This document shows positions 19,046 to 27,871 of a DNA stretch of 33,245 nt, one piece after another. This stretch comes from a bacterium (GTDB taxonomy: Bacteria; SZUA-79; Acidulodesulfobacterales; Acidulodesulfobacteraceae): contig JAKAKF010000130.1 of assembly GCA_021813595.1 (NCBI GenBank), positions 1 to 33,245 of the forward strand. Direction: 5' to 3'. The notes beneath the pieces were generated by a model. That model worked only from the letters and a program-made list of their open reading frames with translations. It had not been told where the DNA came from and made no database searches. Positions within the stretch are counted from its first letter, which is position 1. The number at the start of each line of letters is the position of its first letter. The position numbers and the translations under genes were made by a program.

Positions 19046-21677
19046 GGCAATTTTTATATTTTTTACCGCTGCCGCAGGGGCAAGGTTCGTTTCTTCCTAT
19101 TTTTTTCGGTTTGACTATCGGTTTTTGTTTTTCTTCCGACCCTTGATTCATTTCGTTATGCGTCAGCACTATGTTGTCGGAAAGCAGTCCCGCCCCTTCT
19201 ATAATATCTTCGGCATTAATACCGTCTTCAAACTGAACGGTTATTATCGAATTCAGAGCTTCTTCTTTCATTCTAAACTGCATATTTATAAACAAAGAGT
19301 ATGCTTCTTTTTGATATTCTATAAGAGGATTAACCTGGGCGTAGCCCCTCAACCCTATGCCTTCTTTGAGCGCGTCTAAAGAAGTCAAGGCGTCTTTCCA
19401 TAAACTGTCGACCGCCTGAAGATAAAGAGCTTTCAGTATATCTAATTTTTGGTCTTCCGGAAACGATTCAATCTTTTCGTCTATATTTTTTTTAATTAAA
19501 TCGGTAAGCAAATTAAAAAACTCGCTTCTCGGCATTTTTTTAAATATATTTATGACTGCGTTTTTTTTATCTTCCTGAGATGCATATTCGGCATTAAGAT
19601 TCAGTCCTGCATTTAAAATTAAAGTCTTTGAACTTAATATATCGGCAGACAGACTAACTTTTAATATTTCCAGAAGTCCTTCTATATCCCAATTTTCGCT
19701 ATGCGTTTTTTCGGGAACATAGGTTTCAAAATATGATTCAAGCAGGGCTTCGACGTCAAAAGCTATATCTTCTTTTATTTCGGATATATCACATATCTGA
19801 AGTATTCTTTTTCTGTAAGAATATATAAGCTCCCTCTGTTTATTCATAACGTTGTCGTAATCTATAAGATTTTTTCTGATATCGAAATTATGGCCTTCGA
19901 CTTTTTTCTGCGCATTTTCTATCGCCTTGGAAATCATCCCATGCTCTATTGCCTGTCCGTCTCTAAGACCAAGTTTTTCCAAGAACGGTGCAAGCCTTTC
20001 GGAGCCGAATATCCTCATAAGGTCGTCTTCCAAGGATACGTAAAACCTTGAAGAGCCAACGTCGCCCTGTCTGCCCGACCTTCCCCTTAGCTGGTTGTCT
20101 ATACGCCTGGATTCATGTCTTTCCGTTCCTATAACGTGAAGACCGCCAAGGTCTTTAACTCCCTCACCTAGAACTATATCCGTTCCTCTTCCGGCCATAT
20201 TCGTAGAAATGGTAACGGATTTTTTCTGCCCTGCGTTTGCGATAATCTGCGCTTCTTTAGCATTATTTTTTGCGTTGAGGACTGAATGCGGTATTCCTTT
20301 TTTCTTTAAAATACCGCTAAGCCTTTCCGATTTTTCTACCGAAACCGTTCCTACGAGAACGGGCTGACCCGTTTTATATTTTTCGGCAATTTCGTCGGCT
20401 ACGGCATTGAATTTTTCAGCTTCGGTGGCATAGACCAAATCGGCGTTGTCTTTTCTTGCCATAGGTTTATTGGTAGGAATAACGACGACGTCTAAGTTGT
20501 ATATTTTTTTAAACTCTTCGGCTTCGGTATCGGCTGTTCCCGTCATACCGGCTAATTTATTATACATCCTGAAAAAATTTTGAAAAGTAACGGTGGCAAG
20601 GGTCTGATTTTCGCCTTCCACTTTAAGATGCTCTTTTGCCTCTAACGCCTGATGCAGTCCTTCTCCGTAACGTCTCCCGTTCATAACGCGTCCGGTAAAT
20701 TCATCGACTATGACTACCTGATTATCCTGAATTAAATAATCTACGTCGTTGAAATAGCAGGCATGCGCCCTGAGGGACTGATTTACGGCATGCAGTAAAT
20801 CTAAGTGCCTCGGGTCGTAAATATTTTTTATTTTTAAAGCATTTTCTACTTTTTCTATGCCTTCTTCAGTCATTATGGCCGTTTTTAATTTCTCGTCGAC
20901 GGTAAAATCTTCATCCTTAATAAGTTTGCGTACGGCGTTATCGGCTTTATAATATAATTCGGTAGTTTCTTCTGATTCGCCGGAAATAATTAGAGGAGTT
21001 CTCGCTTCGTCTATAAGAACGGAATCTACTTCGTCTATTATGGCGTAATTAAGCTCTCTCTGAACGTAATCGTCTAAAGAGTATTTCATATTGTCCCTGA
21101 GGTAATCGAAACCGAATTCATTATTGGTGCCGTATGTTACGTCGCAATTGTAAGCTTTTTTTCTTGCTTCGTCGTCCATATCGTTGGTAATAACCCCGAC
21201 CGAAAGACCAAGCAGATTATATGCCTTACCCATCCATTCGGCATCTCTTTTGGCAAGATAATCGTTCACGGTTATAATATGCACGCCTCTTCCGGTCAAA
21301 CTGTTTAAATATGCGGGCATAACAGCGACAAGGGTCTTTCCTTCGCCCGTAGCCATTTCGGCTATTTTTCCGGAATGCAAAACAGCGGCGCCTATCAGCT
21401 GGACGTCGAATGCTCTAAGTCCGAGAGCGCGCTTTATTCCTTCTCTTGCGACCGCAAAAGCTGACGGCATAATTTCTTCGAGCTTCTTATCCTGCTCGGA
21501 AGGAGCGAGATCTTTTAATTCATCTTTTAACTTAAGCGTAATACTCTTTATTTCGTCATCGCTTATACCTGAATATTGAGATTCTAAAGAGTTAATTTTT
21601 TCTACTAAAGGCTTTAATCTGGCAATCTCCCTCTGGTTGCTCGTTCCAAAAATGCTTTTTAATATTTTCATTACCAA
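19029..21677 (-). CDS. secA: preprotein translocase subunit SecA
   Basis: ATPase motor driving proteins through SecYEG at the inner membrane. The 882-residue protein has Walker A ATGEGKT (109-115), the DEAD-like box IIDEVDSVLIDEARTPLIISG (about 213-233), the helicase motif NMAGRGTDIVLGEG and QLRGRSGRQGD. The C-terminal zinc finger CPCGSGKKYKNCH (C866, C868, C877, H878) binds SecB and phospholipids in other bacteria. The start shown is TTG with GGGGGA nine bases upstream; an ATG two codons in (21671) gives the more usual N-terminus MKILKSIFG, so the exact start is uncertain. It begins 20 bp after pmbA. Confidence 0.97.
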   Translation of the reverse strand: MVMKILKSIFGTSNQREIARLKPLVEKINSLESQYSGISDDEIKSITLKLKDELKDLAPSEQDKKLEEIMPSAFAVAREGIKRALGLRAFDVQLIGAAVLHSGKIAEMATGEGKTLVAVMPAYLNSLTGRGVHIITVNDYLAKRDAEWMGKAYNLLGLSVGVITNDMDDEARKKAYNCDVTYGTNNEFGFDYLRDNMKYSLDDYVQRELNYAIIDEVDSVLIDEARTPLIISGESEETTELYYKADNAVRKLIKDEDFTVDEKLKTAIMTEEGIEKVENALKIKNIYDPRHLDLLHAVNQSLRAHACYFNDVDYLIQDNQVVIVDEFTGRVMNGRRYGEGLHQALEAKEHLKVEGENQTLATVTFQNFFRMYNKLAGMTGTADTEAEEFKKIYNLDVVVIPTNKPMARKDNADLVYATEAEKFNAVADEIAEKYKTGQPVLVGTVSVEKSERLSGILKKKGIPHSVLNAKNNAKEAQIIANAGQKKSVTISTNMAGRGTDIVLGEGVKDLGGLHVIGTERHESRRIDNQLRGRSGRQGDVGSSRFYVSLEDDLMRIFGSERLAPFLEKLGLRDGQAIEHGMISKAIENAQKKVEGHNFDIRKNLIDYDNVMNKQRELIYSYRKRILQICDISEIKEDIAFDVEALLESYFETYVPEKTHSENWDIEGLLEILKVSLSADILSSKTLILNAGLNLNAEYASQEDKKNAVINIFKKMPRSEFFNLLTDLIKKNIDEKIESFPEDQKLDILKALYLQAVDSLWKDALTSLDALKEGIGLRGYAQVNPLIEYQKEAYSLFINMQFRMKEEALNSIITVQFEDGINAEDIIEGAGLLSDNIVLTHNEMNQGSEEKQKPIVKPKKIGRNEPCPCGSGKKYKNCHGKNE

Positions 21678-21697
21678 AGTAAATGTTCCCCCGTTTT

Positions 21698-23122
21698 TTA
21701 TTTTCCTGAAACCTGAATATTTTCAAACAATATAGAAGGCGAACCGACCGAACCGAAAAAACGCAGGTCGTTCGCTATTTTAGATATGCCGTTAAACAAT
21801 TGCATAATATTTCCGCTTACCGCTATTCCTTTTACGGGAAAATCTATTTTTCCGTTTTTAACGAAAAATCCTGCGGCTCCCAACGAAAACTCCCCGGTGT
21901 AAGGTTTTGCCATATGCAGACCCATAAGTTCCGTTATATAAAATCCTTCTTTTATAGAGCCTATTATATCTAAAATATTAGTTTCGCCGTTTTTTATAAA
22001 AAAATTAGTGGAGCCTACGTCCGGCGGAAGGGTAAACGAACGCCCCGCCGAATTTCCGGAAGACCTTACTCCGTATATTTTTCCGTACCTGATATCATAG
22101 AGATATGAATTTATAGTGCCGGAAGAGCATAAAACTTTTGTTTTCATCTTTACGCCTTCTCTGTCGAACATGTCGGTTAGCGCCCCGCCGTATAAAAGAC
22201 CGTCGTCTATTATGTCTAATTTGTCGGAAAATATTTTTTTGCCTATTTTACCTTCCAATAACGATTTCTTTTTATAAACGCTGTCCGCATAAAATGACTG
22301 CTTCAATATTCCGAGAATCTCCGAAGAAGTATAGTTATCGAAAACAACCGGATAATTTCCGCTTGCCGCGGTTCTTGCTCCAAGCTGGTCCACGCCTTTT
22401 TTAGCGGCATTCATAGCGGCTTTTTTAAACTTCAGGTCGCCGAAACCATGGGAAAAATCAAAATCGAACCCCGAACCTGTATCTTCGCCGTCACGCGACG
22501 CAACTGACAAAAATATCTCGTAAAAAGTTTTTACCGAAGAAACGTCTATTCCTTTTGAATTACAAAATCTTTTATTGATTAATGTCTCGGAATACGACGG
22601 TTTATCTACTTTGTATATTTTTTTGTCGTATGAATAAGCCGTTTCTTCCATTTCAATCAGTAAAGACTTTTTTTTATCGATATCTATATCTAAGCCGTCT
22701 TCGGAATAAACGCCTAATTTTTCGGGAGTATATACACCGTCACCGCCGCTATAATAGTCGTCTTTTTCCGCAAATTCGGCAAATTCGTCCGCCTCCATAT
22801 ATTTTAAAAGCGAGTAAGCGCCGTCTAAAGCGTTTAAAATTTTATCGCCCTCTAATCCGAGGCAATAAGAAAAACTCATCTTCTTTTTATCTAAAAGCCT
22901 GATATTCAGACCGTTGGTTTCGGCATTTACGTAGTTAGAAATGCCGCCGTCCTCCGATTCCATTTTGAGGACTTTTGAATTAAACATATAAAGCTCGAAC
23001 TCTATTCCTTTATTTTTACAATATTCGCCGGTAATTGAAACGGCGGAATCAAAAAACGGACTTCCGCCTTCGGCGCCGCTCTGCAATTCTCCTTCCGTTA
23101 TTTTTTTATTTACGTCAGCCAT
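21698..23122 (-). CDS. pmbA: PmbA/TldE-type subunit of the TldD/PmbA protease family
   Basis: Homologue of PmbA (TldE), which in E. coli pairs with TldD to form a metalloprotease that processes microcin B17 and degrades CcdA. The 474-residue sequence shows the conserved C-terminal region ITELMGLHMAKPYTGEFSLG followed by AAGFFVKNGKIDFPVKGIAVSGN, and ends ENIQVSGK. The HExxH zinc motif of TldD is absent, as expected for PmbA. The fold is clear though parts of the N-terminal half diverge from E. coli. No tldD lies next to it in this window. The ATG is preceded by AAAGGA; a 111 bp gap separates it from the upstream regulator gene. Confidence 0.88.
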   Translation of the reverse strand: MADVNKKITEGELQSGAEGGSPFFDSAVSITGEYCKNKGIEFELYMFNSKVLKMESEDGGISNYVNAETNGLNIRLLDKKKMSFSYCLGLEGDKILNALDGAYSLLKYMEADEFAEFAEKDDYYSGGDGVYTPEKLGVYSEDGLDIDIDKKKSLLIEMEETAYSYDKKIYKVDKPSYSETLINKRFCNSKGIDVSSVKTFYEIFLSVASRDGEDTGSGFDFDFSHGFGDLKFKKAAMNAAKKGVDQLGARTAASGNYPVVFDNYTSSEILGILKQSFYADSVYKKKSLLEGKIGKKIFSDKLDIIDDGLLYGGALTDMFDREGVKMKTKVLCSSGTINSYLYDIRYGKIYGVRSSGNSAGRSFTLPPDVGSTNFFIKNGETNILDIIGSIKEGFYITELMGLHMAKPYTGEFSLGAAGFFVKNGKIDFPVKGIAVSGNIMQLFNGISKIANDLRFFGSVGSPSILFENIQVSGK

Positions 23123-23233
23123 ATATTTTATATTTCCTTTATTTTTTTCAACGGTTAATTAAAAATTATGCTTTGCTTGCCCGCCCGTCTTCCGTTAGTT
23201 TAATTAATATGATAGTTATTATTTTACCGGATA

Positions 23234-24043
23234 TTATTTGTTGTTTATGCGGGATATTATATCCGCGGCGACTTCTTCTATAGATTTATCGGTAATATCT
23301 ATAATATATGCGTTTAATTTAGCGTATATAGACATTGAATGGGCAAGTTCTTTTTCTATAGATTCTTTCGATACGTAATCCTGTGAAAGACCCAGCCCCA
23401 TTCTTTTTAACCTTTCTTTTCTTAAATTTGAAATTCTTCCTGCATCGGAAACCAAACCGAATATTTTACTCCTTTGAACCTTAAATACCGTATCGTCTAT
23501 AACCTGAGAATCTATTATGGGAATATTAGCCGCCTTAAATCCTCTTTGGGCAAGAAAAAGACAAAGCGGGGTCTTAGACGTTCTTGATATGCCCAGTATA
23601 AGGGCATCCGCTTCCAAAACTTCGTCTATCCTCTGTCCGTCGTCGTGTTTAACGGCATATTCCAGGGCATCTATTCTTTTAAAATACTCGTCGTTAACCC
23701 TGTGAATTAAACCGGGCTTTCTTTCCGGTAAAAGATTAAGGATATTTGCTATAGAATTAAGTACCGGTCCTATTATATCGATACTAACGATACCTTTTTC
23801 TGCAGATTCCTGAAGCATAATATTTCTCAACCCGTCTTTAACTAAAGTAAAAATAACCAACGCTTTTTTTTCTGCGGCTTCCGTTATTATTTCTCTTAAC
23901 TTCAATTCCGAATCTATCAATAAGAAACGCTTAAGGCGCACCTCGGGAATAGAAAACTGCGATATAGCCGCCCTTGCGACCTTTTCCGCCGTTTCGCCGG
24001 TAGAATCGGATACTACGAAGACATGAAAATTTTTATCGTTCAT
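23234..24043 (-). CDS. pyruvate,phosphate dikinase / PEP synthase regulatory protein (DUF299)
   Basis: Bifunctional serine/threonine kinase and Pi-dependent pyrophosphorylase that switches PPDK or PEP synthase off and on. Family hallmarks are the N-terminal FVVSDSTGETAEKVARA (9-25) and the P-loop GISRTSKTP (151-159), with ANIPIIDSQVIDD and an RLKRMGLGLSQDYVS-type C-terminal segment. Length (269) is normal. The target enzyme gene is not in the window, so PPDK versus PEP synthase cannot be decided. Starts at ATG with GGCGGA upstream, 34 bp after the rhodanese gene. Confidence 0.94.
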   Translation of the reverse strand: MNDKNFHVFVVSDSTGETAEKVARAAISQFSIPEVRLKRFLLIDSELKLREIITEAAEKKALVIFTLVKDGLRNIMLQESAEKGIVSIDIIGPVLNSIANILNLLPERKPGLIHRVNDEYFKRIDALEYAVKHDDGQRIDEVLEADALILGISRTSKTPLCLFLAQRGFKAANIPIIDSQVIDDTVFKVQRSKIFGLVSDAGRISNLRKERLKRMGLGLSQDYVSKESIEKELAHSMSIYAKLNAYIIDITDKSIEEVAADIISRINNK

Positions 24044-24077
24044 TGTTCCGCCTAATAAAAAAATATTATAATTTAAT

Positions 24078-24449
24078 TTACATATGGGTTTTTAATCCCA
24101 TTTTTTTCCATAAAAGCATTCCGCCTTTAAGGTTATGAACCTTATTAAATCCGTGTCTTTTGAGCATAGTGCATGCGGAATAACTTCTGGCGCCGCTGTG
24201 GCATACCGCAATTATATCCTTATCTTTATGCTTCTCTAATTCCTGAATTTTTAGCGGCAAAAGTCTTATAGGAATCAAGTGCGAATTTTCTATATGCCCC
24301 AAATTCCCGTTATATTCATTCGGTTCTCTTACGTCTATTACCAGCGTATTTTTACTTTCTTTATCTTCAGATAATTTTTTAAATGCCTCATCCGGAGTTA
24401 TCTGGCTGACATCGCCGAACAATCCTTCTCTTTTAAAAATATTAAACAT
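24078..24449 (-). CDS. rhodanese-like domain protein
   Basis: Single-domain rhodanese (sulfurtransferase fold). The N-terminal motif LVIDVREPNEY and the six-residue active-site loop CHSGARS are intact, with the persulfide-forming Cys at residue 83 counting from the ATG at 24449. The product is about 123 residues and has no signal peptide, so it is cytoplasmic. A longer reading from a TTG at 24476 adds nine residues (MIKGGIKKE), but that TTG has no Shine-Dalgarno, while the ATG has a GGGGGA about 12 bases upstream; I prefer the ATG. It is the first gene behind a strong promoter-like sequence. Sulfur acceptor unknown. Confidence 0.92.
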   Translation of the reverse strand: MFNIFKREGLFGDVSQITPDEAFKKLSEDKESKNTLVIDVREPNEYNGNLGHIENSHLIPIRLLPLKIQELEKHKDKDIIAVCHSGARSYSACTMLKRHGFNKVHNLKGGMLLWKKMGLKTHM

Positions 24450-24494
24450 CTCTTTTTTTATTCCCCCTTTTATCAATTTGCGATAGTATTAGTT

Positions 24495-24523
24495 ATTATA
24501 ATATATATATTGTGCTTTGTCTA
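24495..24523 (-). promoter_or_regulatory. strong sigma70-like promoter for the rhodanese-secA-argJ unit
   Basis: Minus strand TAGACA (24518-24523; 5 of 6 matches to the -35 consensus) is followed by exactly 17 bp and a perfect TATAAT (24495-24500). The -35 overlaps the stop codon of the upstream acetyltransferase. The transcript would start near 24488, about 40 bases before the preferred rhodanese ATG. This splits the run of genes into two transcription units. Confidence 0.6.
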
Positions 24524-25228
24524 TATTTTCAACATTACGGCTGTTTCGTCGCAATCCGGAAATTTTACGCAGTTTATACAGTCGCTCCATATCTTATGGG
24601 GCAGTTCAGATTTGTCTATAACGTTAAAACCGGATTTTTGAAAAAATTGCGGTTTGTAAGTTAAGGCAAATATATTGGTTATTTTAAAGAATTTAGCTTC
24701 TTCTATGCATTTTTTTATAAGTTCCGTCCCAATAAGTTTTCTTGTATAAGGCCTTTTTACGGCTAACGATCTGATTTCCGCCAGATTTTCCCATACTATT
24801 GCAAGAGCGCATGCCCCTATAACTTCAGGTTCGCAGCCGGAGGAGCCTTTTTCGCTATAATTTCCGTTTAAAATTTCATTTCCGGTTTCGGTTTCACATT
24901 CTATCTCGGCAATATAAAAATCTCTAAGATGAGTATATATATCGCTCATTGAACGCGGAAGCATCTCGCCGGCTTTTGAATATTCCGAAAAAAGTTTATA
25001 GAGCGATTTAACGTCGCACATAAGCGCTTTTCTCAGGACTACTTTTACGGTCTTAACGCCTTTGCCGACAACGCCTTCTTTATCGATTTTTTGGTTTTTA
25101 ACGCGTCCGCCTTTGCTTTCAACGGTCAGACCTTCCTCGGTTTCGGCCTCCATCTCTATTTCTATTTCGGTAGGATAAAAAATAGCTGCCCCGCCTTTTT
25201 CATATCTCTGTCTGCCTGTTTTATACAT
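24521..25228 (-). CDS. GNAT N-acetyltransferase, ArgA-like short N-acetylglutamate synthase
   Basis: Residues about 61-235 resemble the stand-alone GNAT-type N-acetylglutamate synthases: KAGEMLPRSMSDIYTHLRDF (86-104 region), EIRSLAVKRPYTRKLIGTEL and the C-terminal LPHKIWSDCINCVKFPDCDE (209-228) with C217, C220 and C226. This would make N-acetylglutamate from acetyl-CoA for arginine synthesis. Three oddities: a 60-residue charged N-terminal extension; a hydrophilic insertion at about 110-135; and an acetyl-CoA loop reading YTRKLIG where YRGKGIG is usual, losing the first glycine. The ATG lacks a good Shine-Dalgarno and Met26 is an alternative start. It lies 6 bp after recN. Substrate assignment is by similarity only. 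Confidence 0.8.
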   Translation of the reverse strand: MYKTGRQRYEKGGAAIFYPTEIEIEMEAETEEGLTVESKGGRVKNQKIDKEGVVGKGVKTVKVVLRKALMCDVKSLYKLFSEYSKAGEMLPRSMSDIYTHLRDFYIAEIECETETGNEILNGNYSEKGSSGCEPEVIGACALAIVWENLAEIRSLAVKRPYTRKLIGTELIKKCIEEAKFFKITNIFALTYKPQFFQKSGFNVIDKSELPHKIWSDCINCVKFPDCDETAVMLKI

Positions 25229-25234
25229 ATCTTT

Positions 25235-26944
25235 TTATTTAAAACCGCCCCTGTTTTTTAAAATTTCTCTTGCATGCATTAAAGCCGCTTCCCCTTTTGA
25301 ATCGCCCGATAACATTCTTGCCGTTTCGGTTATTCTCTCTTCTTCGTTAAGCTCTTTTATCCTCGTATATGTTTTTCCGCTAATTACTTCTTTATAAACA
25401 AAAAAATGCCTGTCGGCAAACGAAGATACCTGGGCTAGATGCGTTATAAGTATTACCTGATTTGCTTCAGATATAGATTTAAGCGCCGAACCTACGAAAT
25501 TAGCTACGTCGCCGCCGATTCCCGCATCGATTTCGTCAAAAATAAAAGTAGCGGTATCTTTTCTTTTATTTAAAATTTTTAAAATACATAAACTTATGCG
25601 GGAAAGTTCGCCTCCAGAAGCAACCTTGGAAAGCGCCCTGGGTTCTTCTCCCGGATTTGCGGAAAACATAAAAATGCAATCGTCCAATCCGGTTTCCGAA
25701 AAACTTTTCTCAAAATCGGTTTTATCTATATTTATTTTAAAAATAGGTTTAATTTTCAAAAAAAGCAGTTCTTTTTCTATTTGTTTTTCCATAATAGAAG
25801 CGGATTTTATTCTTTTTGCATGTAATTCTCCGGATATCCACAAAAAATTTTCTTTAAGCTTTTCATATTCGCCGTCTATTTCGGAAATTCTTCTTTCAAG
25901 TTCCGCAATACCGCCTAATTCCTGCTTTGCTTCATCGTATAGCTTAATAAGTTCTTCTAAACCGGAAACGTTATATTTATTTTCTATGCCTATAACGGAA
26001 TCTATTTTAAGGCGTATTTCGTTAAGCCTATCTTCGTCGAATTCTAAAGCGGAATATTTTTCTAAAAATAAAAGAATATCTTCCACTTCTATTTTTGCCG
26101 TTTCGGCGTTTTTTAAGCTTTCCGTTTTTTTAAAAGCCGAATCTAATTCGGACAATTTTGAGAGATTGGAAACTAATAAAGCCATAGACTTTAAAATCCC
26201 GTATTCATCGCCGTCTATTAAATCTATTGAATTCAAAATAAGTTCTTTTATAGCGTTTGCGTTTTCTAACTTTTTTAGTTCCTGCTTTAAAATTTCTTCT
26301 TCGTCTGCCGATTTAATATTTAAATTTTCGACGTCGTTTACTATGTATGAATTTAAGGTTCTTATGCGCGATATACCGTCTATTTTTCTTGTTATTTCTT
26401 CTTTTTCCGATAATATTTTTTTGATTTCGCTATAAATCTTTTTAGCTTCTTTTAGCAAAGTTTCGTTGCCGGAGAAATCGTCCAAAAAAGCAAGCTGGCT
26501 TGCAGGGTCAATTAAAAATCTCCTGTCGTTCTGCCCGAATATTTTTAACAAATTTTCGCCGAATTTCTCTATTAAGTTTTTGTTTACCGGCTCCCCGTTT
26601 ATAAAATATCTGCTTTTACCGCTTTCCGTAATCGTTCTTTTAATATTAAAATCGTCGGAACTCACTAAGTCTATTAATCCTTCAACGTCTGATTCCGCAA
26701 ATATTCCGTTTAAACTTTCCTTTACCGACGCGTTTAAATCGAATACCGCAGTAACGTAACCTTCTTTTTCTCCAGTTCTTATAACGTCCAATCCTTTAGT
26801 TTTACCGAACAAAAAATTTAAGGATTCAATTATTATGCTTTTTCCGGCTCCGGTTTCTCCGCTAAGAACGTTAAGCCCGCCGCAAAAAGCTATTTCTAAA
26901 AAATCTATAGTGGCAAAATTTTTTATTTTTATAGTTTTTAACAA
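25235..26944 (-). CDS. recN: DNA repair protein RecN
   Basis: SMC-like ATPase that acts in double-strand-break repair. The 569-residue protein begins with the head domain IKIKNFATIDFLEI and Walker A SGETGAGKS (28-36), has a coiled-coil middle of Glu/Lys/Leu-rich sequence (about 150-370), and closes with the ABC signature VASGGELSRISL and Walker B TFIFDEIDAGIGGDVA, then ITHLAQVSSFADRHF. Full length. The start is a TTG at 26944 with AAGG about 11 bases upstream. It follows nadK after 15 bp, an association common in bacteria. Confidence 0.96.
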   Translation of the reverse strand: MLKTIKIKNFATIDFLEIAFCGGLNVLSGETGAGKSIIIESLNFLFGKTKGLDVIRTGEKEGYVTAVFDLNASVKESLNGIFAESDVEGLIDLVSSDDFNIKRTITESGKSRYFINGEPVNKNLIEKFGENLLKIFGQNDRRFLIDPASQLAFLDDFSGNETLLKEAKKIYSEIKKILSEKEEITRKIDGISRIRTLNSYIVNDVENLNIKSADEEEILKQELKKLENANAIKELILNSIDLIDGDEYGILKSMALLVSNLSKLSELDSAFKKTESLKNAETAKIEVEDILLFLEKYSALEFDEDRLNEIRLKIDSVIGIENKYNVSGLEELIKLYDEAKQELGGIAELERRISEIDGEYEKLKENFLWISGELHAKRIKSASIMEKQIEKELLFLKIKPIFKINIDKTDFEKSFSETGLDDCIFMFSANPGEEPRALSKVASGGELSRISLCILKILNKRKDTATFIFDEIDAGIGGDVANFVGSALKSISEANQVILITHLAQVSSFADRHFFVYKEVISGKTYTRIKELNEEERITETARMLSGDSKGEAALMHAREILKNRGGFK

Positions 26945-26959
26945 TTTTGTCTAGACCTT

Positions 26960-27814
26960 TTACCAGTTTAATTTTGTCCTTAATATATTCCAGTAATCGT
27001 TATCTAAAGACGAAGACAGGTAAACCTTAGAAGGATGTTTTTTAATTATTATTTCGTCGTCGTTATTTAATTTCAAGCCATCCCTTCCGTCGGCGGAAAT
27101 AAAAATATTCCTTTCCTGCGGCATAATTATTATTTTAAGTTCGCAAGGATTTATTATTATAGGTCTGTTGGAGAGCGTATGCGGGCATATAGGAGTTATT
27201 ATAAAAGCGCCCATATCCGGCTGTACTATAGGTCCTCCGGCCGATAAAGAATAAGCCGTAGAGCCGGTAGGAGTAGCGATAATAAGGCCGTCAGCCCTGT
27301 AATCGTTCAATCTCAAACCGTTTACAAAAACGGTTAAATTAATAATTCTGGCATGAATACTTTTTTCCCTTGCGATAGTCGCTTCGTTTAACGCTACTAA
27401 TTTTTCGATAGATTTGCCTTTCCTGAATACTTCGATGTCGATAGCCATTCTCGGTATAAATTCCAAAGTACCGTCTAAAAATCTTTCTATAGCATCTTTC
27501 TTTTTTTTCTCCGGAACTTCTACCAAGAAACCCAGGGTGCCGAAATCTATTCCTATTACCGGCACTTCGGAAAGTTGAGGAAAAATCTTTCCAAGCGTAA
27601 TTAAAAGAGTTCCGTCTCCTCCGCAGACTACTACAAGTCCGACGTTTTTAGTGTCGGAACTTTTGATATCCATACTGGGCTTGATTATCGTTTCTATGCC
27701 GTTCTTTTTAAAAAGTCCGCACACGTATTCTGCGGATTTTAAAGCGGCCGCGGCGTCTTTTTTGTAGGAAACCAGAACCCTCTTAATATTCTTATTGAAA
27801 TCGGATGAAAACAT
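26960..27814 (-). CDS. nadK: NAD kinase
   Basis: ATP (or polyphosphate)-dependent NAD kinase producing NADP+. The 284-residue protein carries the diagnostic CGGDGTLL (64-71, catalytic Asp in GGDG), GTLGFL, and ADGLIIATPTGSTAYSLSAG with the conserved GGP that follows. Length normal. It sits between the aconitase gene (57 bp gap) and recN (15 bp gap), probably one operon. The 57 bp gap contains only short imperfect GCCGTT-type direct repeats. Confidence 0.97.
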   Translation of the reverse strand: MFSSDFNKNIKRVLVSYKKDAAAALKSAEYVCGLFKKNGIETIIKPSMDIKSSDTKNVGLVVVCGGDGTLLITLGKIFPQLSEVPVIGIDFGTLGFLVEVPEKKKKDAIERFLDGTLEFIPRMAIDIEVFRKGKSIEKLVALNEATIAREKSIHARIINLTVFVNGLRLNDYRADGLIIATPTGSTAYSLSAGGPIVQPDMGAFIITPICPHTLSNRPIIINPCELKIIIMPQERNIFISADGRDGLKLNNDDEIIIKKHPSKVYLSSSLDNDYWNILRTKLNW

Positions 27815-27871
27815 TAAATTGCCGTTACGATGCCGTTGTAATGCCGCCGAAAGTCAATTCCGGCGCTATAG

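Noticed and set aside
18633..19379. Long plus-strand open frame (248 codons) opposite argJ and secA
   Set aside because: It is antisense to two unmistakable genes and has no recognisable domain; its codons mirror the opposite strand.
25596..26435. Plus-strand open frame of 279 codons opposite recN
   Set aside because: Serine- and phenylalanine-rich translation typical of the antisense of a Glu/Lys-rich coiled coil; recN is intact on the other strand.
27815..27871. Short direct repeats (GCCGTTACGAT / GCCGTTGTAAT) between nadK and aconitase
   Set aside because: Only two imperfect 11 bp copies and a partial third in 57 bp; too little to distinguish from chance.
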